Under the pieces are notes generated by a model. That model saw only the letters and a list, made by a program, of their open reading frames with translations. It did no database searches and was not told where the DNA came from. Of a stretch of DNA of 64,000 bases, positions 6,775-14,830 are shown one piece after another (the first letter of the stretch is position 1; every line of letters starts with the position of its first letter). The stretch covers positions 4,599 through 68,598 of the forward strand of contig DGTC01000046.1 of NCBI GenBank assembly GCA_002394205.1, given 5' to 3'. The position numbers were made by a program, and so were the translations under genes. The stretch is from Lachnospira sp. UBA4346 (GTDB lineage Bacteria; Bacillota; Clostridia; Lachnospirales; Lachnospiraceae).

Positions 6775-8826
6775 TTATAACTTAAACTGCTCAATTGCTT
6801 CCTTTAATGATGATGCAATCTCATCCAGTTCAATTGTACACTGATTCAAGTTCTGCATTGTTGCATTTACTTCCTCAGCAGATGCTGTAACTTCTTCTGA
6901 AGCTGCTGCTGTTTCTGATGATACAGAAGCAACATCTTCCATTCTTGCTACAACAACTTCACGGCTCTGATCCATCTGTTCATTTAACTGTTCGATGTTG
7001 CGTAAGCCTTCTGTTAATGCATCGATAGATTCAGAAATTGTATTGAACAATTCCTTCGCATCTTCGATTGACTTATTCTGTTCTTTAACGATTTCATCAG
7101 ATTCATTCAATGTCTTTTCAACAAGGGCTGACTTCTCTGAAATCTCATTTACAATCTTGACAATCTCATCTGTTGAAGCCTGTGACTGTTCTGCCAACTT
7201 ACGAATCTGGTCTGCGACAACGGCAAATCCTCGTCCGCTTTCACCGGCTCTTGCAGCTTCAATACTAGCATTGAGTGACAACATATTGGTCTCTTCTGTA
7301 ATCTCTGTAATTGCATTAGAGATAAAGTTAATCTTATCAATACTTGTAATCATCTCGCTTACAACGTCCTTTGACAACTTTGAATTATCAATAGACTTCT
7401 GACCCTTGCTAATCAATGTATCTACGATTGCAAGACCTTCATTACTAAGCTTCTGTGTATCTGATGACATTGTATTAATGTCTCCAACATAACTCTTTGT
7501 TTCCTGTAATCTTTCTGCGAGCTTCTCAACTTCACGGCTTGCGCTGTTCGTACTGTCTGCCTGTCCGGATGCACCGATGGATACACTCTGGATTGCTTCT
7601 GATACCTGACTTGTTGTTTCTGTGGTTGTCTTAGAGATTTCTGAAATATTCTCAGATGCCTTAATAATAACATTAGAACGCTCTTCAACATTCTTAATTA
7701 ATCCTGCAACATTATCCACCATGTTATTAAAGCTGTTCTCTAATACACCGAATTCATCCCTCTTCTTCGTTGGAATTCTCTGTGAGAAGTCACCTTCTGC
7801 AACAGCATTCATAACTTTATTAATCTTCTTGAATTCCTTTGTAAACATAAATGTTACAAATACAGCAATCAATGCACCAACAATTATTGCAATAACTGCA
7901 GACATCAAAGTTACATTCAATACCTTATTCGTTACACTGGTAATCTCATCATTGCCGACAACGCCTACCAATGACCAGCCTGTTACACTGTCTCTGATAA
8001 TTGTAATCGAATTACTGTGACCGCCAAATTTCTCTACATAAGAACCTACTTCGCCATCTTCTAACTCCAAAGACTTCTTCCAGCTGTCATAGTTTCCAAT
8101 AGAAGTAAATTCATTATCATCTCTATTGACAAGAATATTACCATTCTCATCAACAAGTAATACATAACCTGTATTTAATAAAGAGATACTCTGAATATAT
8201 TCTTCAATCTCAGAGAACTTAATATCCATACCAACAACACCATAATTAGACTTGTCTGTATGCTTAATTTCCTGTGAAACTGTAATAACTTTCTCACCTG
8301 ATGTTGAATCTGTATATGGCTTTGTAAATGTTGCATAGATGCCGTTTCTTGCCTGTGCACCGATACATAACTTATACCATTCTCTTCCCGTGTCATCAAC
8401 ACCCATATCTAATGACTTCTTACTAACCGTCTTGCCTGTAGATGCATCTGTCTCTGTCCATCCTAAAATTCTAGCTCCTGTATTGGTTGTAAAAAATGCC
8501 TTCACTGCACCACTTGTAACCTTTGTGGATGCAATTAATGAATCCTGAATTGTTGTTACATTGGAATCAAAATCACCCTTATCTTCCAGATGCTTAACTT
8601 CTTCCTTTCTTGATAATAAGTCAACCGGCTGACTCAATGTCTTCAAATAATTGGTAAACCCTTTCTGTGTCTCCTGCAGTGTCTGTGCACTTGTCATCAT
8701 AACATTACGTTTCTGTGTATCTTCCACAGTATTGTTTACTACGATTCCAAGTACGAGCGTTGGTACTAAGATTGCAATCAGGAAGCTGACTGCCAACTGT
8801 ACACCGATTCCTCTGAATTTGTTCAT
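6775..8826 (-). CDS. Methyl-accepting chemotaxis protein
   Basis: 683 residues. A first membrane helix is at residues about 9-31 (VQLAVSFLIAILVPTLVLGIVV). A large extracytoplasmic sensor follows, resembling a double Cache domain (FTKPYTDSTSGEKVITVSQ, GVVGMDIKF, GYVLLVDENGNILV). A second helix is at about 303-328, then a HAMP domain (FKKINKVMNAVAEGDFSQRI). A long coiled-coil signalling domain has the invariant tip EITEETNMLSLNASIEAARA continuing GESGRGFAVVADQI near residues 505-545. It binds a small ligand outside the cell and controls CheA. Start at 8826 follows GAAGGGAGAA. The gene stands alone, with a sigma-28-like promoter (8867-8894) and its own terminator. Confidence 0.95.
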   Translation of the reverse strand: MNKFRGIGVQLAVSFLIAILVPTLVLGIVVNNTVEDTQKRNVMMTSAQTLQETQKGFTNYLKTLSQPVDLLSRKEEVKHLEDKGDFDSNVTTIQDSLIASTKVTSGAVKAFFTTNTGARILGWTETDASTGKTVSKKSLDMGVDDTGREWYKLCIGAQARNGIYATFTKPYTDSTSGEKVITVSQEIKHTDKSNYGVVGMDIKFSEIEEYIQSISLLNTGYVLLVDENGNILVNRDDNEFTSIGNYDSWKKSLELEDGEVGSYVEKFGGHSNSITIIRDSVTGWSLVGVVGNDEITSVTNKVLNVTLMSAVIAIIVGALIAVFVTFMFTKEFKKINKVMNAVAEGDFSQRIPTKKRDEFGVLENSFNNMVDNVAGLIKNVEERSNVIIKASENISEISKTTTETTSQVSEAIQSVSIGASGQADSTNSASREVEKLAERLQETKSYVGDINTMSSDTQKLSNEGLAIVDTLISKGQKSIDNSKLSKDVVSEMITSIDKINFISNAITEITEETNMLSLNASIEAARAGESGRGFAVVADQIRKLAEQSQASTDEIVKIVNEISEKSALVEKTLNESDEIVKEQNKSIEDAKELFNTISESIDALTEGLRNIEQLNEQMDQSREVVVARMEDVASVSSETAAASEEVTASAEEVNATMQNLNQCTIELDEIASSLKEAIEQFKL

Positions 8827-8866
8827 CGCTCAATTCTCCCTTCGTTTTTTAAACTGTATGAATTTA

Positions 8867-8894
8867 GTATCGGTACTTTTGTACGATAAATTTA
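8867..8894 (-). promoter_or_regulatory. Sigma-28 (SigD/FliA)-like promoter of the chemotaxis receptor
   Basis: On the reverse strand TAAA (8894-8891), 16 bases, then ACCGATAC (8874-8867) closely matches the flagellar sigma consensus TAAA-N15/16-GCCGATAA. It lies about 40 bases upstream of the receptor start. It agrees with flagellar-regulon control. Confidence 0.6.
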
Positions 8895-9073
8895 TAAACA
8901 ATTTATGAATTTATAGTGTAAAACTTTACTTTATTACAATAACATATTCTTACCAAATTCTGTTACTGAAATATTTGTTTTTTCATTAAAAAAACATAAA
9001 TTATATATCATTATCTGTCTGTATATTATTATTTTGTAAACAAGCCCCATAAATACTTCTAACAGACTTCCCG

Positions 9074-9997
9074 CTACTTGAATTTTACAGTGCCCTGCAG
9101 CCAAATCTGTCCTTTGAATCGACGACCGACTGCAGGTTCTCCTATTAGATTACTACGATTTACCGCCATTGTAAATACTAAATCGTTACATTCTAAATCC
9201 ATAATATAAATCAATTCATCGGTGTACTCATTCTTCTCCACTTCACATCTGCGAATCTCTCCCACCACGGAATACTGATCACATTCTACACCACATGGCA
9301 TAAAGGTAGAATCTACGATTGTAAAAACATCTTCTCTGTGAATTCTCGTCGTCAGCTGATTATATGTATCCATATCCTGAATGGTTAATGTTTCTATCGC
9401 TTCCTGATCTCCGCGCTTTGCCGCTGCCACCATATTTTGCCGTTTTCGGTCTATATCCCGCATTTTCTTCTTCTTACTCTCCGGTTTATAGACCGGCAGA
9501 AGAATCATCCCTCCTAAAGACAATGCCGTCAATGTCACCTTCTTATTACGAATCGGCAATCTGGCAACTGCACTCTTGCGGTCTAACTGAAATGACTCTT
9601 TTGTAAACTCTTTGCCAGACACCATATAATTTAGATAATCTATAACATTTTGCAGGTAAAAAATAAGCGTTACACCAGTCTTGTGTTCGTCACATACCAC
9701 TGCAAAAGATTCTTTATCAAGATGTCGTTCAATCGTAATTTCATCATTTTCCGTAATGGTGTCTCCAATAACAAACGGAAAATAATATTCATATATAAAT
9801 GTATCTTCCTGAAATCTTCCATAAATATACAATCCTGTGGAAGCACTGATACGTACAACAATTACGCCTCTATTCATTGTTTCATTTAACAGAAGCAAAT
9901 CATCTTTGGTATATCGTGTAATCTGTGCATTAAGGAATTCCCGTTCTTTTTCAGATGTCATATCCTGAAATCCCAATGCCTGTAAATATATGTTCAT
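9074..9997 (-). CDS. DUF3881-like protein, unknown function
   Basis: 307 residues, no signal peptide or membrane helix. The start MNIYLQALGFQDM and overall length resemble the DUF3881 family found in Lachnospiraceae; this is from memory of the family and not certain. A strongly basic patch (KKKKMRDIDRKRQ, residues about 175-187) sits in the middle. The C-terminal 90 residues look like a beta-rich domain (VGEIRRCEVEKNEYTDEL, GRRFKGQIWLQGTVKF). It is followed on the reverse strand by the chemotaxis receptor gene and preceded by the HD-GYP gene, each about 240 bases away. No catalytic motif is visible. Confidence 0.6.
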   Translation of the reverse strand: MNIYLQALGFQDMTSEKEREFLNAQITRYTKDDLLLLNETMNRGVIVVRISASTGLYIYGRFQEDTFIYEYYFPFVIGDTITENDEITIERHLDKESFAVVCDEHKTGVTLIFYLQNVIDYLNYMVSGKEFTKESFQLDRKSAVARLPIRNKKVTLTALSLGGMILLPVYKPESKKKKMRDIDRKRQNMVAAAKRGDQEAIETLTIQDMDTYNQLTTRIHREDVFTIVDSTFMPCGVECDQYSVVGEIRRCEVEKNEYTDELIYIMDLECNDLVFTMAVNRSNLIGEPAVGRRFKGQIWLQGTVKFK

Positions 9998-10156
9998 AAA
10001 TCTTCTTCCTTAATTCTGAATTTGCACTACATACGCATAATTTGTATCCTGCAGCTTCACTGCTGCATTTCTACCATTATCGCCCATTATAGCACGACTT
10101 CTTAAAGTTCGCTATATGATTGTATTTCCATTTTACTGAATCGCAAAATAAATAAT

Positions 10157-10204
10157 AAAAGATACCACATCACTCCATTAAAGCTCTGTAATATGGTATC
10201 TTTT
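10157..10204 (-). terminator. Terminator of the HD-GYP gene
   Basis: AAAAGATACCA and TGGTATCTTTT form an 11-bp stem, ending in TTTTATTATTTATTTT on the reverse strand. It lies 36 bases past the HD-GYP stop. The rest of the 9998-10239 gap is AT-rich with nothing else recognised. Confidence 0.75.
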
Positions 10205-10239
10205 CAAATAACTATCTACTTATAAATATTTTGTTTTTA

Positions 10240-11307
10240 TTACAGTCTGTCTATAATAAACACTGTCAGATACTGCAACAAATCTTTCTCTACTTCTTCT
10301 GTATACTCGCTTCCATCTGCATGACGAATCATGCGAATCACTGGGCGGTCTGCAACTTCTTTATTCTGACGCACCACTTCCCCAACTTCATTTTCATTGG
10401 TTAAGACCTGACTGCCAACCGGATAGACTGCAACGGACTCTAATAATTTCTTCACAATCGCACCGTCAAAATCATTCTCTGCATGCACTTTCATATATTC
10501 AATGGCTTCATACATTTTAAGTTTCTTGCTGCCAATTCCACTAATCAATGCATCAAATTCATCACAGACTGATACCAGCTTTACTTCTGTCTTTAACTTT
10601 GCACTTCTGTGCTGAAATGGATACCCGCTTCCGTCAATTCGCTCATGGTGCAGCAAAATAATCTCCTTTGCCACATCTGATAACCAATCCTCATCCTGAA
10701 TCGAACTATATCCATAAATCGTATGCTTCTTATATTCTAATTCATCCTTTGGATTCATCTCGCTTGCATCAATATCAATATACGGTGCCTGAATATATTT
10801 CAAACCAATATCATGCAGAATCGCACCTGTTGCAATACTTTCCACCTGCTTCTTCGACATCTTTAACCGAAGTGCAAGAATCGTTGACAATGCACATACA
10901 TTGATACAGTGCGTATACATATCCGTGCTGACATTACGAATCTCTGTCATACTTGTCATTACTTCCGGTTCTGCAAGAACACTTTTGATTACATCATTTG
11001 CAGCTTCTCCGATAACCTTTAGGTCTTCGTTTCGTTTATAAATATGCTTTCTTAGTACATTCTCTACAAGTTCAGCAGTCTTATTTTCTGTCTCCTGCAT
11101 ACTGAAAATATACTTTTTGCCATTTTCCTTACGGTTATGTACATCATCCATAACATAGACAAATACCCGGTTATTCTCCTTGAGCTTCTCTATGTATTCC
11201 TGCTTGAGTACCGTTCCATCCTGAATAAGGATTACGTTAGATTCCGTCATTACAGGAACAGCTAATATTTCATTGCCCTTTAATTCACTCACCATAACTT
11301 CTCTCAT
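10240..11307 (-). CDS. HD-GYP domain protein, probable cyclic-di-nucleotide phosphodiesterase
   Basis: 355 residues, soluble. The first about 110 residues resemble the N-terminal region found in many Gram-positive HD-GYP proteins. The HD-GYP domain covers about 120-280: THCINVCALS (first His), AILHDIGLKYI (HD metal pair), LLHHERIDGSGYP (second His, and the GYP motif intact), and SVCDEFDALISGIG (DaLtS-like). Intact HD-GYP proteins usually hydrolyse cyclic-di-GMP, or less often related nucleotides, and tune motility and surface behaviour. That suits the nearby chemotaxis receptor. A single gene with its own terminator. Confidence 0.85.
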   Translation of the reverse strand: MREVMVSELKGNEILAVPVMTESNVILIQDGTVLKQEYIEKLKENNRVFVYVMDDVHNRKENGKKYIFSMQETENKTAELVENVLRKHIYKRNEDLKVIGEAANDVIKSVLAEPEVMTSMTEIRNVSTDMYTHCINVCALSTILALRLKMSKKQVESIATGAILHDIGLKYIQAPYIDIDASEMNPKDELEYKKHTIYGYSSIQDEDWLSDVAKEIILLHHERIDGSGYPFQHRSAKLKTEVKLVSVCDEFDALISGIGSKKLKMYEAIEYMKVHAENDFDGAIVKKLLESVAVYPVGSQVLTNENEVGEVVRQNKEVADRPVIRMIRHADGSEYTEEVEKDLLQYLTVFIIDRL

Positions 11308-11454
11308 ACAATAATCCCCATTTCAGTCAAAAATACAAGTTCTATACAATCTGTATTACATTCTGTACAAATCGTGTACAATTTCACGCATAATTCTATG
11401 TATAAGATACCATAAATTAACACAAATGACAAGATAGTGAAATTCTATTTGAAA

Positions 11455-13731
11455 TTATTCTACATTTTTCAAGGCTTCTTCCAGCGGAATCTTGCGAATC
11501 TTGATAAATTGTAATATTAAAACAACGAAATAACTTGCAAGTCCGAATAAAAACATTTCAACAAATACAAAATTTGAAATAATATATGGCACATATCCTG
11601 TCATTTCCTGATATAAATATGTATGGAACAGATAATCTAACAGTGCATCAATACAAGGAATACTGACAAGCAGTCCGACAATAACAACAACTGTTGTCGA
11701 TGTAATATAGAGCTTACCAATCTCCATATTAGAATATCCTAAGATTTTCACCATGGAAATGGACTGTGTGTTCTTTTCAATAATCTGCTTTGACAACAGA
11801 TACATCAATAAGATAAACATAATCACACCGAATACCTTAAATAATGCCATAAAATCTCCCATTGATACCTTCAGCTGATTAGAAATCTTTAAATAATCAT
11901 CCTGCGTAACTGTAGCTGCAATATATTTATCATCAATATCTGTAATTTCATCCTGTGCAAAATAACCACTATAATAATCATTTTCCTTGTCAAAGGTTTC
12001 ACAAAATTCAGTACGATTCATAAAAATCGCAACGGCAGCATCATATTTATATTCTGCCGCAACCTCAAATGTATATTCTTCCTTTGTATAACTGTCTACG
12101 AGCTGTAAGGTATCTCCCACACGCAGTCCGTATTTATCCATATATCCATTGGAAGCAAGCACCTTCCCCTTTGGAATCGCAGCTGTTATATAACGGCTGT
12201 CTGACGCAACGCCATAAATGGTAACATCTTCCTTCATGAATTTCTCTGTATTGGTCTCTAACTCTGTTACTGCATATTTTTCAGCATCTTTCATCTTCGT
12301 TTCAACCGGAGTTTTTAAAATATACTGATATTTCGCAATTAAGCTATCCTGAATAAGTGCTGTATAATCTTCTAACATCGGTTCCATCATTTCCCCGAAA
12401 CACATAATCAAACCGGCAAATGCAATTCCAAGTACCAATGTCAAATAATTGGATACATTCTGAAACAGGATTCTAAAACGAAAACGATGTAAAAATGGGA
12501 TTCGACTGCTTAAATGAATTGCCTTGCGCTTTCCATGCTTCTTCAAATCCCTGCGTAAAAACTGCTGTGGTGTCAAACGAAGTTTTCTAATCAATACAAA
12601 CGTGTTAATCACCAGCATTAATAACACGGGAACAACTGTCGTATCTACAAATGCTTCCATATTCCACAATGTTTCATATGTACACAGACTGTAACTGTTA
12701 TAATACAAATCTGCCATATACTGCTTAATGACTGTATATCCAATGATATTTCCAATGCCTGCTGCAATCAGCGTTACGACAACCGGAATGGCAAGATAAT
12801 GTCGGATGAGTTCCCATTTGGTATAACCTAATGCACGAAGTGTTCCAATAACCCCTGCCTCTGCACTTATTGTATTAGAAATGGTAATGGCAAATACAAA
12901 TGCGATAATTGCCACAACAATATAATCAAACAATAAAAACATGGCCTTATCGCTGCCCATATCTTCTCCGGTAAACTGAATCGCCTTATTCGCATACTGT
13001 GGAATGAAATCTTTCAATGCAACCTGCTTTTTTAAAACTTCCAACACATCATCTGCTGCATCTTTTTCTTCTGTTTCCGCCTCATGTGCCTGATTGTGAT
13101 ATGCCCATGCATAAGCATATTCCGGTGTATTCTCATCATTCCAATAAGTTGCAAATGCATCCTGTGTCATCAGTCCGACACCAAAATGAATCGAATCAAA
13201 CATCATATCGGAATTATTTTCAAACAGACAGCTGTAATCTGGCAGCGCAACAAATCCTGTAATTGTGAAATCTTTGCCAATCATATGAATGGTATCGCCA
13301 ACTTGTAAATGAACATTTTTCGCAAATACACGATCCATCGCCACTTCAGAATCTGTCTGCGGCATAACACCTTCCATCAAACATTCTAAGTTCAAATCCT
13401 CTCTGTCCGGATAGACACGAAGTTTTGCATGTTCTGCCAGTCCGTCAACCGCTTCATCTGCATACCACATGTTATAAATCGAAATATCTGCATCTTTTTC
13501 AATTGTCTCTATCATCTTCTCATCCAATTTCATCGCAGATACAAAATGTCCATCTTCTATATTATATTTATCAAATCCTTCTTTATAAGCAGCGGCCATA
13601 CTATTATCTGCAACCAGAAATCCCGATACCAGACAAATAAGCATAATCATAAATGCAAAAATAACAAGATATTTTGCAAAGTCCTGACGAAATTCCCGAA
13701 GTATTCTTTTTCGCAATGGATTCTTCTTCAT
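11455..13731 (-). CDS. ABC transporter permease, two FtsX domains (MacB/LolC-type)
   Basis: 758 residues from ATG 13731, which follows AAGGAGAATAATA; upstream in-frame codons overlap the end of the ATPase gene. TM1 is at residues about 22-44. After an extracytoplasmic domain comes the first FtsX block (LFDYIVVAIIAFVFAITISN, GTLRALGYTKWELIRHY). A second large outside domain is followed by the C-terminal FtsX block (VFGVIMFILLMYLLSKQII, SMVKILGYSNMEIGKLYI). Such permeases pair with an ATPase, here the gene immediately upstream, to move lipids or peptides or to drive extracytoplasmic machines by mechanotransmission. Cargo unknown; antimicrobial peptide export or resistance is plausible. Confidence 0.88.
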   Translation of the reverse strand: MKKNPLRKRILREFRQDFAKYLVIFAFMIMLICLVSGFLVADNSMAAAYKEGFDKYNIEDGHFVSAMKLDEKMIETIEKDADISIYNMWYADEAVDGLAEHAKLRVYPDREDLNLECLMEGVMPQTDSEVAMDRVFAKNVHLQVGDTIHMIGKDFTITGFVALPDYSCLFENNSDMMFDSIHFGVGLMTQDAFATYWNDENTPEYAYAWAYHNQAHEAETEEKDAADDVLEVLKKQVALKDFIPQYANKAIQFTGEDMGSDKAMFLLFDYIVVAIIAFVFAITISNTISAEAGVIGTLRALGYTKWELIRHYLAIPVVVTLIAAGIGNIIGYTVIKQYMADLYYNSYSLCTYETLWNMEAFVDTTVVPVLLMLVINTFVLIRKLRLTPQQFLRRDLKKHGKRKAIHLSSRIPFLHRFRFRILFQNVSNYLTLVLGIAFAGLIMCFGEMMEPMLEDYTALIQDSLIAKYQYILKTPVETKMKDAEKYAVTELETNTEKFMKEDVTIYGVASDSRYITAAIPKGKVLASNGYMDKYGLRVGDTLQLVDSYTKEEYTFEVAAEYKYDAAVAIFMNRTEFCETFDKENDYYSGYFAQDEITDIDDKYIAATVTQDDYLKISNQLKVSMGDFMALFKVFGVIMFILLMYLLSKQIIEKNTQSISMVKILGYSNMEIGKLYITSTTVVVIVGLLVSIPCIDALLDYLFHTYLYQEMTGYVPYIISNFVFVEMFLFGLASYFVVLILQFIKIRKIPLEEALKNVE

Positions 13732-13742
13732 TATTATTCTCC

Positions 13743-14441
13743 TTACCACTCTAAATCTGCTGCTGAAATCTTCTCATCATTTTCATAATCTTTCCGAATC
13801 TGACCATCTCGTAGAATAATGACACGATCTGCCATTTTCTGAATCGCATCATTGTGTGTAACCATAAGAATCGTATTGCCATATTTCTGGTTTACCTCTT
13901 CAATCAGACGCAAAATATCCTTTGATGTATGATAATCTAGAGCTCCTGTCGGTTCATCACACAACAGAATGTCCGGATTCTTAATAATCGCACGGCCGAT
14001 TGCAGTTCTCTGCTGCTGACCACCGGATAACTGATTCGGCAGCTTATTCTGATGCTCATATAAGCCTAAGGTATGCAGCAAATCATCCATATCCAACGGA
14101 TTCTTGCTTAAAAATGCGCCTGTCTCGATATTTTCCCGAACTGTCAGATTCGGAATCAGATTATACATCTGGAAAATATAACCCAAATGCTCTCTTCTAA
14201 AACGTGTCAATTCCTTATCAGACAACTGCGCCATCTTCTCACCTTCCACGGCTACATATCCTGCATCGGCCGTGTCGATTCCACCGATAATATTAAGAAG
14301 CGTTGACTTACCAGAACCGGACGGTCCTAATAAGACACACATCTTTCCACGCTCCATTGCAAAATGAATTCCCTTTAGTACTTCTACACGGCTCTCGCCA
14401 CTGCCGAAGCTCTTTTGAATATCACTGACCTCTAAAAACAT
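13743..14441 (-). CDS. ABC transporter ATP-binding protein (MacB/LolD-type)
   Basis: 232 residues. Walker A is LLGPSGSGKSTLLNII (about 34-49), the Q-loop is YIFQMYNLIP, the signature is NQLSGGQQQRTAIGRA (about 135-150), Walker B is ILLCDEPTGALD and the switch His is MVTHN. The FQMYNLIP Q-loop and GALD sequence are typical of the LolD/MacB group. It forms one operon with the FtsX permease, whose start lies 12 bases beyond this gene's stop. A perfect palindrome at 14530-14547 lies about 90 bases upstream and may control the pair. Confidence 0.93.
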   Translation of the reverse strand: MFLEVSDIQKSFGSGESRVEVLKGIHFAMERGKMCVLLGPSGSGKSTLLNIIGGIDTADAGYVAVEGEKMAQLSDKELTRFRREHLGYIFQMYNLIPNLTVRENIETGAFLSKNPLDMDDLLHTLGLYEHQNKLPNQLSGGQQQRTAIGRAIIKNPDILLCDEPTGALDYHTSKDILRLIEEVNQKYGNTILMVTHNDAIQKMADRVIILRDGQIRKDYENDEKISAADLEW

Positions 14442-14529
14442 ACATTTCTCCCATCTTTCCTAATAAATAATTCTGATACCACATACATCTGCTACATCTG
14501 AATCATTATTAATAAATTTTAGTGCTTTG

Positions 14530-14547
14530 TGTTAGTTGAAACTAACA
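14530..14547. promoter_or_regulatory. Perfect palindrome upstream of the ABC exporter, candidate repressor operator
   Basis: TGTTAGTT-GA-AACTAACA is an 8+8 perfect inverted repeat. Its TAGTT-GA-AACTA core resembles MarR-type operators. It is 89 bases upstream of the ABC ATPase start and about 280 bases from adhE. No regulator gene adjoins it in the window. Confidence 0.5.
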
Positions 14548-14737
14548 TCGTTTCCTATTATAATATTTATACAATTTATGTGCAATAATATACTTGTTTG
14601 AATGTTGTGTGTATATTGATAAATTTTTCTCATATAATGAAATATTTTGCAAAAAATCACATGCAATTTATCACGATATAGAGACATAAATTATATCATT
14701 TGGCATACATTCACATCATATTGGTACAAATGTATCA

Positions 14738-14755
14738 TTGTTAAATTATTGACAA
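14738..14755. promoter_or_regulatory. Rex-like redox operator at adhE
   Basis: TTGTTAAATTATTGACAA matches the clostridial Rex consensus TTGTTAANNNNTTAACAA at all but one of the fixed positions. It overlaps the -35 hexamer of the adhE promoter, where bound Rex would block polymerase until NADH rises. A weaker second match is at 14786-14803. Confidence 0.75.
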
Positions 14756-14777
14756 TGTTCACATTTTCGTATATAAT
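14749..14777 (+). promoter_or_regulatory. Sigma-A promoter of adhE
   Basis: TTGACA (14749-14754), a 17-base spacer and TATAAT (14772-14777): both hexamers match the consensus exactly. The start codon is 54 bases downstream. Confidence 0.85.
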
Positions 14778-14785
14778 GTAGTTGT

Positions 14786-14803
14786 TTGTTAATATTTTAT
14801 CAA
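14786..14803. promoter_or_regulatory. Second, weaker Rex-like site downstream of the adhE promoter
   Basis: TTGTTAA-TATT-TTATCAA matches the Rex consensus with two mismatches in the right half. It falls near or just after the expected transcription start, 30 bases after the first site. Confidence 0.4.
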
Positions 14804-14830
14804 TCTTTTATTTGAAAGGAAGGATTTATT

